Origin: Bacillota bacterium
GTDB taxonomy: Bacteria; Bacillota; Clostridia; Lachnospirales; Anaerotignaceae
Length of the DNA: 64,000 nucleotides
Direction: 5' to 3'
Assembly (NCBI GenBank): GCA_019422105.1
Contig: JAHZDZ010000002.1
Coordinates: forward strand, 190,585 to 254,584
Shown in pieces: positions 1 to 7,648 of the stretch. Made by a program: the position numbers and the translations under genes. The notes under the pieces are model-generated. The model did not search any database and was not told where the DNA came from. It saw only the letters and a list, made by a program, of their open reading frames with translations. The stretch's first letter is position 1; each line of letters opens with the position of its first letter.

Positions 1-1336
1 GCACTCCATTGTTTGAAATATCACAGTTATAGAAGGTCTTTGTATCAGAGTTACTGGTAAATTTCAGCGTGACCTTAAGTTCATCAGCAGTTATCTCGGT
101 ATTTTCGTTATTTTTGCCGTTACTGCTGTCAAACCAGTCGGCGGGATAGGTTGCCTGTATTTTTGTTACTTCCGTGATTTCTACATTCCCGACCTTAAAC
201 GGTATGGAGATATTCGTCTTTACGGGCTCGTCAAAATTTTGGGGAACCGGAAGTATGGCCGACAGCTCCTCCTCATATCCCATTGACAGCGGAGGAATAT
301 GAAGCGTAAGGGGATAGTCCTCTTTCTTTGCGTCAAAGGTATACTGATAGCCGCCTTGAACCATCTTTTGCGACTTGGTATAGAAGAGTTTTTTCCCCTC
401 GCTGTTTACAAGGTAGGAGGGAGTCCCGCGGCTTTTGAAATCTGGAAATTCCATTCTGTAGGGCAGTGTGGAAAAAACAAATTGGTTATCAAAGGCGGTA
501 ACATTGTCCTCACCAAAATTGTAGAAATAGCAGGATACGATGGAGCCGTTTTCTGTTTCCTCTGCTGTGGCCGTAATGGACACAGAGTTATGGGTAACGG
601 TAGAGCCGATTTGAGAAAGGTTTTCGTATTCCTGACTCGGTATCAAATCAAAGGAAAAAGTATCGGCAAAGCCTTCCACACGGATTTCATAGTGACTCTC
701 CTCCAGAGGAACGTCCAGATAAAATTCAATGTCACGATGATATTCTAAAACAAAGCTGTCCTCACTTCTCCAGCCGCTTCCACTGCCAAACATTGTGTCT
801 TCTTTTTGCTGATACAAAAGATAAGGTCTGAATTTCTCCCGCAGTTTTTTGCCAATATCAGTTTTTGGGTCGTTATCCTCCTCATCAGGGATAACGCCGG
901 GATTGATTGTGACAACCAGCTCTCCCTTCAGGTGACCGTCAACGCAGTACATATCCTTTATCGTTGCCTTGGCGTAGTCATTTCGGATTTCCGCTGTCAG
1001 ATTATCTACTACATAAACATACTCCTTTTCTGTGTCTGTGATGCCAATGCCGGGCAGGAAATGGAATATTTTTGCGACTGTGGCATAAATCTTATCCGGC
1101 CCTATGGCTGCGATAGATACAAAGCATACCAGAAGCACTGCCGCTGCCGCCGATGCCCATTTGCGGAAAGAAACTTTCTTTTTCACGCCGGTTTTTTCCA
1201 TCACCTTTTTTTCAATTCTTTTTTTAGTAATGTCGTCAGGATAGTCCATCATTTCATCTCCCAACAAGCCGTCTAATTCCTTTTCGTCAATATCCTCCAG
1301 TAAACTATTTAATGCGTCCTCTATTTTTTTATCCAT
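1..1336 (-). CDS. DUF4179 domain protein, probable anti-sigma/sigma-linked membrane protein (partial)
   Basis: The reading frame is open from the ATG at 1336 to the left window edge, so at least 445 codons are present and the C-terminus is missing. The N-terminal 60 residues are acidic then basic. A single membrane segment follows at about residues 60-80 (key part AAAAVLLVCFVSIAAIG), then an extracellular region starting with a motif of the type FHFLPGIGI, typical of DUF4179 proteins. This family is usually encoded directly after a sigma-70/ECF sigma gene, as here: the sigma stop codon and this start are adjacent, with the AGGAGGTG ribosome-binding site inside the sigma gene. The likely role is sensing at the membrane and control of that sigma factor. 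The exact function is not established for the family. Confidence 0.85.
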   Translation of the reverse strand, partial: MDKKIEDALNSLLEDIDEKELDGLLGDEMMDYPDDITKKRIEKKVMEKTGVKKKVSFRKWASAAAAVLLVCFVSIAAIGPDKIYATVAKIFHFLPGIGITDTEKEYVYVVDNLTAEIRNDYAKATIKDMYCVDGHLKGELVVTINPGVIPDEEDNDPKTDIGKKLREKFRPYLLYQQKEDTMFGSGSGWRSEDSFVLEYHRDIEFYLDVPLEESHYEIRVEGFADTFSFDLIPSQEYENLSQIGSTVTHNSVSITATAEETENGSIVSCYFYNFGEDNVTAFDNQFVFSTLPYRMEFPDFKSRGTPSYLVNSEGKKLFYTKSQKMVQGGYQYTFDAKKEDYPLTLHIPPLSMGYEEELSAILPVPQNFDEPVKTNISIPFKVGNVEITEVTKIQATYPADWFDSSNGKNNENTEITADELKVTLKFTSNSDTKTFYNCDISNNGV

Positions 1337-1876
1337 TTAAAACACCTCCTCCAGGCATTCTCTCAGCTTCGCTAAACCACGCTGTGCTTTTTTATCCACA
1401 GTGTTTTCCTTCAGATGGAAGCAGGATGCGATATATTTTGTGCTATGGCCGAAATAGTATTTCATCAGTATGATTTTACTGTCCGGTTCCCCCAGTGACT
1501 GTATTGCCTCCAAGAGTACCTGCCTGTTTTCCACTGAGGAATAGTCTGCCAGTGAAGCGGTATCATTTTCCCTGTCCTCCAGGGGATCGTTTTTGCCTGT
1601 TTTTCTGATGATTTCATGATAGCGGTCAATGCTCAGCCGTCTTGCCAATACCGCCAGATAGGACTTGCAGGTGCCCTTTGACAAATCAATTTTCGCTCTG
1701 TTTTCATAGAATTGGGCAAAGGTATCGCTGACACATTCCTCGATATCCTCTCTGGTGCCTGCCTCGGAAAGCCTGCCCTTTACGATGCAGTATACAAGCC
1801 CCATATATTGTTTCATGAGCGCATTCAGTCCTTTTTGTGCATCCTCTGTAAGAAGCTTCAGTATTTGTTCATCCAT
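1337..1876 (-). CDS. Sigma-70 family (ECF-like) RNA polymerase sigma factor
   Basis: A 179-residue protein with the two-domain layout of short sigma factors. Region 2 lies at about residues 10-85 (MKQYMGLVYCIVKGRL, DIEECVSDTFAQFYE, YLAVLARRLSIDRYH). Region 4 lies at about 120-175 (LGEPDSKIILMKYYFG, then an HTH with STKYIASCFHLKENTVDKKAQRGLAKLRE). A long acidic linker joins them. It would bind core RNA polymerase and direct it to a small regulon. The start has AAAGGAGG about nine bases upstream. It forms an operon with the DUF4179 gene that begins one base after its stop, which suggests sigma plus membrane regulator. Confidence 0.92.
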   Translation of the reverse strand: MDEQILKLLTEDAQKGLNALMKQYMGLVYCIVKGRLSEAGTREDIEECVSDTFAQFYENRAKIDLSKGTCKSYLAVLARRLSIDRYHEIIRKTGKNDPLEDRENDTASLADYSSVENRQVLLEAIQSLGEPDSKIILMKYYFGHSTKYIASCFHLKENTVDKKAQRGLAKLRECLEEVF

Positions 1877-1992
1877 AACAGGCGCCTCCTTTCTGCTGTT
1901 TTTATAGTAGCATGTTTTTTCTCTTTCTTACTATATAATTCTGTTTTTGTTCTGGAAATCTGACAGAAAAAAGAAACTTTTATAAAATTTCG

Positions 1993-2472
1993 CTATGTGC
2001 CGTATACATGGGTACCGTGCCCATTATTGTCATAGGGATAGCTTTTCCCTTCTGTGAAATCCTTAAAGGCGGCGACTCTGTTTTCAGGGCGCGTAAAGTC
2101 CGCAATGGGAGAGATTCCCGTATCCAGTATGGCTATGCCGACACCGTCACCTGTATAGCCGCTGTCCTCAATTCCCTCATAGTTTGTCATTTTCTTGGAA
2201 TTTATCATTTGGGAAGTGATTTTCTGGTTCATATGGATTTCCTTAACGTTATCCATTAATTTTAGTTTTCCGATATTTGCCTTTGGGGCCTCCACCACGT
2301 AGGAGTGGAGTAGAGGAAGCCTGTATTTTACCTCACACAGCTGGTTTAATTTGGATTCCTCCAAAGTACCGGCACTGCATTCTATAATTAATTCTACTTT
2401 ATTTCTATGGAAAAAAGGGCTTTTCAGGAGCTCTTTATTTGCCGAAGGATTGCTTTTATTTTCCAGTGTCAT
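1993..2472 (-). pseudogene. Subtilisin-like (S8, AprX-type) protease, C-terminally truncated
   Basis: A 159-residue frame from the ATG at 2472 (AAGGAG eight bases upstream). After a prodomain-like stretch it has the catalytic Asp motif (GVGIAILDTGISP, about residue 115-127) and the catalytic His motif (DNNGHGTHV), then stops at once with HGTHVYGT. The oxyanion Asn and the catalytic Ser parts, about 200 residues in intact S8 enzymes, are absent, and the bases that follow look like the promoter region of the sigma gene. It therefore looks like a 3' deletion remnant and cannot be an active protease. Expression of the N-terminal domain as an inhibitor-like fragment is possible but unsupported. 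Confidence 0.8.
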
Positions 2473-2624
2473 TTTTGTCACTCCTTTTTCTTTCTATTAA
2501 TTTATGTTTTGGACGTGCTCTGTGACAATACTATGTATGGATTCATTTTTTGACAAAATATTGCTTGACCCAATAAAAATTTTAAAAAACAGTCAAATTA
2601 GGAGAGGAGGATGCATAAGTATAG

Positions 2625-2636
2625 ATTGTGCACAAT
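2625..2636. promoter_or_regulatory. 12-base perfect palindrome upstream of the Cys-rich small protein
   Basis: ATTGTGCACAAT is a perfect dyad 24 bases before the start codon of the Cys/Gly-rich protein. It could be an operator. No regulator can be assigned, and a chance palindrome of this length is possible. Confidence 0.3.
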
Positions 2637-2659
2637 TACATTTTTAGGAGGTAAATACA

Positions 2660-2854
2660 ATGAACTTTTTAAATGGCAGTGAGTCATGGATTTGGATTAT
2701 ACTTCTTATTTGCTGCTGCGGCTGCGGCGGAAACTTTGGCGGGGTAGGCGGCGCAAATGACAGCGGTATCTGGCTGATACTTATTTTACTTCTGTGCTGC
2801 TGCGGTGGTATCGGAAGCGGATGCGGCTGCAACATGTGTGAAACAAACGCATAA
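2660..2854 (+). CDS. Small Cys/Gly-rich hydrophobic protein with two tandem repeats
   Basis: A 64-residue protein with a strong AGGAGGT site seven bases before the ATG and a terminator right after it, so it is very probably a real monocistronic gene. It is built from two similar halves: each begins SxIW, runs through a short hydrophobic segment (IILLICCCGCGG; LILILLLCCCGG) and ends in a Gly-rich stretch. Eleven cysteines sit in CCC, CxC and CxxxC groups. Similar small cysteine-rich Clostridia proteins are often mislabelled as chorion-like high-cysteine proteins. Their function is unknown; a membrane-attached, spore or metal/thiol role is only speculation. Confidence 0.75.
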   Translation: MNFLNGSESWIWIILLICCCGCGGNFGGVGGANDSGIWLILILLLCCCGGIGSGCGCNMCETNA

Positions 2855-2880
2855 TAAAATGTTATTTTTGGCCAAAAGGC

Positions 2881-2920
2881 AAAAAAGGGTCCGGCAATGC
2901 CGGTGCCCTTTTTTGTTTTT
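2881..2920 (+). terminator. Rho-independent terminator of the Cys-rich gene
   Basis: The stem AAAAGGGTCCGGC / GCCGGTGCCCTTTT with a three-base loop is followed by a T-rich tail. It lies 30 bases past the stop codon. Confidence 0.85.
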
Positions 2921-3107
2921 ACATTAGGCGGTGCAGGTGTTTGTTAGAAAATGTAAATGATAGGCCGGATTTTTTGGGTTTTGCGTATGCAGGAGGCTTC
3001 TATGGCTTCAAACAGCCCTGTTTGCCCTTGCTTTTGCTCTTTTTAGTCTAAAGAGAGAATGCTGCGCATATTTTTATTATAAGTAAAAGTAGCAAAGGGG
3101 AATTGTC

Positions 3108-3638
3108 ATGGAGGAAGAAAACAAAGAGAAGGAAAATAATGATTTTGCAAAAAATCTTGAGCGGATACAGGCTTTTTCAAAAATGATGGGAAATGGCGAA
3201 AATAAAACCGGTGAAATGAATCCTGCTGATATGCTAAAGGCCATGGAGATGGCTAAAAAATTTTCTATGGTGATGAATACTCTGAACGAGGAGGAGCCCG
3301 ATATACAGGCAGAGGAGAGCAGACTTTCAGAAGGCTTTTTCCCCTCAAGGCCTATGAAGGTACTGAAGGCGGCAATTCCTTTTTTAGATCAGGAGTATCA
3401 AAAAAATCTGTATGTTGCTGTTAAGCTTATGGAGGTAAACGCCATACGGAATATGGATACGCTGACAATACAGTCCAGAAGCAGCGTTCCCGCAGCCCCT
3501 GGCTATGACAAGCGGGGTGCCATGCTGCGTGCTATCAAGCCATATTTTAATATGGAGGAACAAAAGGACATTGATATGGTATTGAAGCTTATTAAAATGA
3601 AAAGACTTATGTCAATGATGAATAAGGAGGATCTCTGA
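3108..3638 (+). CDS. Hypothetical protein with internal repeat, Met/Lys-rich
   Basis: A 176-residue soluble protein of unknown function with an AAAGGGG site before the ATG. The first half is highly charged and rich in Met. The second half carries two related units of about 30 residues: RPMKVLKAAIPFLDQEYQKN..VKLM at about 84-112 and RGAMLRAIKPYFNMEEQKD..LKLIK at about 137-165. It overlaps the next gene by one base (TGATG), so translation of the pair is likely coupled. The next protein contains a third similar unit, suggesting that the two proteins share a fold or act together. No catalytic motif, signal peptide or membrane segment is visible. Confidence 0.75.
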   Translation: MEEENKEKENNDFAKNLERIQAFSKMMGNGENKTGEMNPADMLKAMEMAKKFSMVMNTLNEEEPDIQAEESRLSEGFFPSRPMKVLKAAIPFLDQEYQKNLYVAVKLMEVNAIRNMDTLTIQSRSSVPAAPGYDKRGAMLRAIKPYFNMEEQKDIDMVLKLIKMKRLMSMMNKEDL

Positions 3639-3916
3639 TGGATTATAAAGATTTATTTGAAAAGGATGAATTTAAGTGTATTGAAAAGGAAAAGCTGTCG
3701 CTTATTATAAAAATTGCGGAATCCGTCAAGGGAAAAAGCGCCATGGAGGCCATGGAGGTTTTTACCAGATACCAAAAGGAACTGACGGGAGGGAAGGCCC
3801 TTTCCCCACAGGAGAAAAATGCTATACTGGAGGTTATAAAAATAAGCATGTCTGAGCCTGAGAAAAAGAAATTCAGTGAGGCTGTGGGTATCATGCGGTC
3901 AATGGGATACTTATAA
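3638..3916 (+). CDS. Hypothetical protein, 92 aa, coupled partner of the upstream gene
   Basis: It begins in the stop codon of the upstream gene (TGATG) behind an AAGGAGG site and ends just before a terminator. The protein is charged and helical-looking. Its C-terminal part (KNAILEVIKISMSEPEKKKF..AVGIM) resembles the repeated unit of the upstream 176-residue protein. No known domain is recognised. The tight coupling and shared repeat suggest a common structure or complex, which is inference. Confidence 0.72.
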   Translation: MDYKDLFEKDEFKCIEKEKLSLIIKIAESVKGKSAMEAMEVFTRYQKELTGGKALSPQEKNAILEVIKISMSEPEKKKFSEAVGIMRSMGYL

Positions 3917-3943
3917 AAAACAGCCGCAGCGTGGCTGTTTTTA
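3915..3943 (+). terminator. Rho-independent terminator
   Basis: A 10-bp stem AAAAACAGCC / GGCTGTTTTT with a seven-base loop starts at the stop codon of the 92-residue protein. Confidence 0.85.
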
Positions 3944-4038
3944 CGAATGGAATTGCTTTGTATTCAATCGGTTTCCATATTTTTCTTTTTATTGCAGCAG
4001 CATGGGAAAATCCCTGCCTATTGAGAATGATGACAACT

Positions 4039-4065
4039 TAAAAAGCCGGAATAACCGGCTTTTTA
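4039..4065. terminator. Bidirectional hairpin terminator
   Basis: The stem AAAAAGCCGG / CCGGCTTTTT has a four-base loop. It lies 13 bases downstream of the minus-strand small gene (4078-4254) and can also stop plus-strand readthrough. Confidence 0.75.
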
Positions 4066-4077
4066 CTATGTATCCAT

Positions 4078-4254
4078 TTACAGCAAATCAAGGGCAAATA
4101 AAAATAAAAGCATGGTGCTTAGGCGGTTTTGACCGGAAACAGGCGGAGTGCCGACAGGCTCACTGGAGGCCATCCTGATAGTTTTGCTGTCCAATTTGCT
4201 ATTTTCAAATGCTTTGCGAAAGGGCTGAGGGATTTCTTCTGTTTTAATATTCAT
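4078..4254 (-). CDS. Small hypothetical protein, 58 aa
   Basis: A short minus-strand frame starting at ATG 4254 with GGAGGAA eight bases upstream and ending at TAA 4078, followed by a hairpin terminator. It has a charged N-terminus (MNIKTEEIPQPFRKAFEN), a Pro/Ser/Gly middle and a hydrophobic tail of about 12 residues ending FALDLL. The tail could be a C-terminal membrane anchor. No family is recognised. Support comes from the ribosome-binding site, terminator and codon periodicity. It could be a small stress or sporulation protein, but nothing proves this. Confidence 0.5.
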   Translation of the reverse strand: MNIKTEEIPQPFRKAFENSKLDSKTIRMASSEPVGTPPVSGQNRLSTMLLFLFALDLL

Positions 4255-4566
4255 AATGTTTCCTCCGTATTGTATGTTTACTATTATATATGATAGCTTT
4301 TTTCAGATTATCACATGTTTTAAATAGTTTCCTTTGGTGCGTATTATGTCAACACCATATGGGATATCAACAGGCGGCGGTGGATAACAGGTTAATTTTT
4401 ATGAAATGGCAGATTTTATGAATCATAAAGTGCCGTGAAGAACACAAAATAATATGATACAGTGCTGACAGGCTTGGAGGGATGGCAAGGGAAAGCGCTA
4501 TCAGAAGCATGAAACCGTAATTTATCTGATAAATTGCGTGAAAAGGGTTTCGGCTGTGACTAAATT
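4255..4566. other. Gene-free stretch upstream of prpE
   Basis: No convincing coding frame. It contains GGTGGATAA at 4379-4387, one mismatch from a DnaA box, and otherwise no recognised structure. The promoter and leader of the phosphatase gene follow in the next entry. Confidence 0.4.
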
Positions 4567-4640
4567 TGTGTATAATGTGAATAACTTTAAGGGTTATACA
4601 CAATTATGGACATTATTATGTGAAGGTCCTGTGTATAACC
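4567..4640 (+). promoter_or_regulatory. prpE leader with three DnaA-box-like 9-mers and an inverted repeat
   Basis: TGTGTATAA (4567-4575), TTATACACA (4594-4602) and TGTGTATAA (4630-4638) all match the DnaA-box consensus TTWTNCACA on one strand or the other. The first overlaps a TATAAT -10 element (4571-4576). The second and third form an 11-bp inverted repeat (GGTTATACACA / TGTGTATAACC) that ends 19 bases before the start codon. The sites could bind DnaA or form an RNA hairpin over the leader. Confidence 0.5.
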
Positions 4641-4659
4641 TGAAAAAAAGAGGGTAGTT

Positions 4660-5454
4660 ATGGCAAAAGTTTATACCAATGATTTTCGCATTTACAGGGG
4701 GAAGCATGAAAAATTTGATGTGATAGGGGATATTCACGGCTGCTATAAGGAGCTTACAGAGCTGGTGGAGAAGCTGGGTTACACTAAATATGACAACTGC
4801 TACAGGCATCCTGACGGGCGTAGACTTGTCAGTGTGGGAGATATTGGTGATAAGGGCAGGGAAAATTTAAAGTGTATATCCTTTTGGCTGGATCAGGTGG
4901 AATTTGGCGGTGCTATGTGGGTTTACGGCAATCACTGCAATAAATTTTTCCGTTACCTTTTGGGCAACCATGTGCGTCTGAGCCATGGTCTTGAGAATAC
5001 AGTGGAGGAGCTTCTTTCCCTTCCGGCAAATGAGCGTGAGGCATTTTCCGCCCGTTATATGGATATTTATAAAAAGCAGTCCCACTATATACTCTTTGAA
5101 AAAGCAGGATTCCTGGTGGTGCACGGAGGGATTAAAAAAGAAAATATCGGGCGGTTCAACAATAAAATTCGTACAGTTTGCCTTTACGGAGATACGACAG
5201 GTGAATTTGACGAATTTGGCAAGCCGGTCAGACGGGACTGGGCTAAAAAGTATGACGGCGAAATCTTTATTATCTACGGACATACCGCAAAGGAAAAGGC
5301 GGAAATTATCAATAATACCATTGATATTGACCAGGGATGTGTTTACGGCGGAAAGCTGACGGCTCTGCGCATGCCGGAAAGAGAAGTAATTCAGGTGGAG
5401 GGCTATCCATACGCGGAAATGGCCGGAGGCGGATTTTGGGGAGTAAAAAGATAG
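4660..5454 (+). CDS. prpE: Calcineurin-like metallophosphoesterase, PrpE/ApaH type
   Basis: A 264-residue soluble phosphatase with the motifs of the calcineurin superfamily in order: GDIHGCY (about 23-29), VGDIGDKG (about 53-60), GNHCN (about 88-92), VVHGG (about 156-160) and YGHT (about 206-209). GNHCN and the overall length resemble the bacterial PrpE/symmetric Ap4A hydrolase group and polynucleotide-kinase-phosphatase phosphatase domains. Those enzymes use two metal ions to split phosphoesters or dinucleoside polyphosphates. The second motif has Ile where most have a bulky residue before D, but metal ligands are kept. It stands alone between a hairpin leader and a terminator. The exact substrate is not certain. 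Confidence 0.82.
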   Translation: MAKVYTNDFRIYRGKHEKFDVIGDIHGCYKELTELVEKLGYTKYDNCYRHPDGRRLVSVGDIGDKGRENLKCISFWLDQVEFGGAMWVYGNHCNKFFRYLLGNHVRLSHGLENTVEELLSLPANEREAFSARYMDIYKKQSHYILFEKAGFLVVHGGIKKENIGRFNNKIRTVCLYGDTTGEFDEFGKPVRRDWAKKYDGEIFIIYGHTAKEKAEIINNTIDIDQGCVYGGKLTALRMPEREVIQVEGYPYAEMAGGGFWGVKR

Positions 5455-5500
5455 AATGCCGAATTTGGTTTTCGACTGTGATATTCCAGGCAATATACGA

Positions 5501-5553
5501 AAAAAGCTGTCCTCAAGCGGTATATTTATACGGCGGAGGACAGCTTTATTTTA
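5501..5553 (+). terminator. Rho-independent terminator of prpE
   Basis: AAAAGCTGTCCTC pairs with GAGGACAGCTTT across a loop of about 21 bases, followed by a T-rich run. Confidence 0.75.
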
Positions 5554-5625
5554 ATTTCAAATATACAGCATGAAAAAAAGTTATGGGACTGTTACAAAAA
5601 GAAGAAAAATTAATAGAGGCTGTGG

Positions 5626-6183
5626 TCATTTTTTGTTTGTCGGTTCTTTTTCCCCTTCGTTTGCAACAAGTGTTTGAAGGATGCTACCATAGAGCCTGTT
5701 CACATTTCCCTTCCAGTTCTGGCATATTTTTCTGGCCTGTTCCTTGGAAGGTACCATGACGCTTAATTCCATCAGATTAATGCCGTCTGTGTCATATAAT
5801 CCGCATTTCACCAGATATTCATTGTTCATTTCCAGGAAATAATTGGCTGTGACCTCAAATTCCGCCTTGATTCGTTTTCCGTTTTCATGGACATACTGGG
5901 CAATATCATTTTTGGCGTATTCTGATATATGCTTTATAAAATAAGATAAAACATCACTTCCCTCTTCCGTTATGGTATAGCGGGTAATATTGTTGTCCTT
6001 ACTCTTGTCGAGGAACCCGCTTTCCACAAGCTCTGAGAGATACTGCTGTATGCTGAAATAGTCCATGTAATTTTTTTCAAGGGCAAACTGGCAAATTTCG
6101 CTGTTAGAAAGGGGAATCCCCATTTTTGCAACCAGGTACAACAGTATTAATTTATTCTCCGCCAATTGGCTTGTTTTTGACAT
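5626..6183 (-). CDS. DUF4364 family protein, winged-helix regulator-like
   Basis: A 185-residue protein. The ATG at 6183 is preferred over an upstream GTG because AGAGGTGG lies about five bases before it. An N-terminal winged helix-turn-helix is visible at about residues 10-75 (ENKLILLYLVAKMGIPLSNSE, then YFSIQQYLSELVESGFL), followed by an alpha/beta domain with strands such as YLVKCGLYD and LMELSVMVPS. This matches DUF4364, a Clostridia family of presumed transcription regulators whose ligand is unknown. It is transcribed alone. Confidence 0.8.
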   Translation of the reverse strand: MSKTSQLAENKLILLYLVAKMGIPLSNSEICQFALEKNYMDYFSIQQYLSELVESGFLDKSKDNNITRYTITEEGSDVLSYFIKHISEYAKNDIAQYVHENGKRIKAEFEVTANYFLEMNNEYLVKCGLYDTDGINLMELSVMVPSKEQARKICQNWKGNVNRLYGSILQTLVANEGEKEPTNKK

Positions 6184-6356
6184 TGCAACCACCTCTGAAA
6201 GAAATCAGTGCCTTATGAAATGATGATATTTATCGTGAGCAATAAGCTGTCTCACGATTCAAACAAATATTCCTGTCAGTGACAGTCAGTAAGCATATTA
6301 TATAATAAATATTTCATTAAGACAAATCTATTTTCCCGCCTGTTTAATTTTCGGCT

Positions 6357-7271
6357 CTACCGCGGGCAGCACTGTCCCTGCTGAATGTGATTTTCGCGCA
6401 GATATTTATGAAAGGAATTTAATACATCCCTTTTATTCAGACTCCATAAGGGGGCTATCAGGCTGTTTTTTGAGCCGTCCCCCGTCAGACGGTGAATGAC
6501 CACATCTTTCGGAATACGCTTTATGGCCTCCGCCAATAGCGCAATGTACTCATCCTTTTCCAGAAGAGGAAAGGGGTGTTTCTCATAATATTTCTCCAAA
6601 GGTGTATTTTTTAAAATATGAAGAAGATGAAACTTAACGCCCTTTATAGGCATAGTCGAGATATACTCCACAGTCTGAAGCATGTCTTTTCTTGTCTCAC
6701 CGGGAAGACCGAATATGATATGGACAACTGTTTCAATACCGGCCTTATGTAAGGATTCCACTGCACTTTCAAATACAGCGTTTGTATAGCCACGGTTTAT
6801 AATTTGTGCGGTTCTTTCCTTGGAAGTTTGAAAACCAAGCTCAACCCAGAGATATGTTTTTTGACGGAACTCCTTCAAAACTGCAATAACATCTTCATTG
6901 ATACAATCGGGACGTGTTGCGATGGCCAGTCCTCTAACCTGTGGAAACTTAATGGCCTCATTATACCGTTCCCGCAGAACGGCGGAGGGGGCATAGGTAT
7001 TGGAAAAAGCCTGGAAATAAGCGATATAGGAATTGGTGTTCCACTTATGATTAATCTGCTGTTTTGCGTGAAGAAGTTTTTGTGTTATACTTTCTCCCTG
7101 GAAGGTAAAATCACCGGCTCCATGCTCTGAGCAGAAAATACAGCCGCCAAAGGAGAGAGTACCGTCTCGGTTTGGACAACTGAACCCTCCGTCAATTGAC
7201 AGCTTTGCCGTCTTCTCATGAAATTTTTCTCTCAGGTAATCGTTCAGTGACAAATAGGGTTTGTTTTCCAT
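6357..7271 (-). CDS. Radical SAM protein, YhcC / TIGR01212 family
   Basis: A 304-residue protein. ATG 7271 is chosen because GGAGG lies eight bases upstream, inside the longer frame. The iron-sulfur and SAM motif is CPNRDGTLSFGGCIFC (about residues 32-47), in which the cysteines come in the spacing used by the YhcC group rather than the plain CxxxCxxC. Further family features are ATRPDCI, ELGFQT, HIIFGLPGE and the KFHLLHILK block. These enzymes bind a [4Fe-4S] cluster and cleave SAM; the reaction of YhcC proteins is unknown. The gene is monocistronic and looks complete. Confidence 0.88.
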   Translation of the reverse strand: MENKPYLSLNDYLREKFHEKTAKLSIDGGFSCPNRDGTLSFGGCIFCSEHGAGDFTFQGESITQKLLHAKQQINHKWNTNSYIAYFQAFSNTYAPSAVLRERYNEAIKFPQVRGLAIATRPDCINEDVIAVLKEFRQKTYLWVELGFQTSKERTAQIINRGYTNAVFESAVESLHKAGIETVVHIIFGLPGETRKDMLQTVEYISTMPIKGVKFHLLHILKNTPLEKYYEKHPFPLLEKDEYIALLAEAIKRIPKDVVIHRLTGDGSKNSLIAPLWSLNKRDVLNSFHKYLRENHIQQGQCCPR

Positions 7272-7405
7272 TTCATACGCCTCCGCCGTCATATTTATTT
7301 TACATTTCCAGGGAGTACCTTGTAAGGGTAAGCTGTTACTCCGAATATTATTTGATGCAACAGAAAAGCATTCTTTCCCGTTTCTTTTTTACTTTCTCTT
7401 TCCCC

Positions 7406-7648
7406 TTATTGCATAGCCATTTCACTTCTCAAGCCGCCAAAGGTAGTCCTATGACTGTAAGCGGTCAATTCCGCTCTCTTTTCAGCATATCTCCGCTTGT
7501 TGCGAGCATTATTATAAAAGGAGAGAAGTATACGTTCAAGTTTATTGTAAGGCATCTCCGCAAAAGTTATTGTCATTGTATCACAAATATGGTAAATATG
7601 AAATCTTCCTATTCTGTTCCATGCATATAAAATATCAGAAGGTAACAT
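7406..7648 (-). CDS. Possible small basic hypothetical protein, 80 aa
   Basis: This minus-strand frame begins 14 bases inside the end of the upstream 141-residue gene and encodes a basic protein rich in Arg and Tyr (for example SFYNNARNKRRYAEKRAEL). No ribosome-binding site of good quality precedes it. Part of its sequence, around 7555-7595, resembles the dispersed spacer element found at 42.7 kb. It may therefore be a spurious frame over repeat DNA rather than a gene. Confidence 0.28.
   Translation of the reverse strand: MLPSDILYAWNRIGRFHIYHICDTMTITFAEMPYNKLERILLSFYNNARNKRRYAEKRAELTAYSHRTTFGGLRSEMAMQ

Noticed and set aside
299..1276. Two plus-strand frames of about 150 codons
   Set aside because: They lie opposite the DUF4179 gene, have no ribosome-binding sites and encode low-complexity Phe/Cys-rich peptides typical of antisense frames.
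2644..2835. Pro/Gln-rich minus-strand frame opposite the Cys-rich small gene
   Set aside because: It is a shadow of the GC-rich Gly/Cys codons; the plus strand has the ribosome-binding site and terminator.
3876..4178. 100-codon plus-strand frame after the 92-residue gene
   Set aside because: It runs through two terminators and across the opposite-strand small gene, with no ribosome-binding site.
4985..5359. 124-codon plus-strand frame within prpE
   Set aside because: Out-of-frame shadow of the phosphatase, whose motifs are continuous in the other frame.
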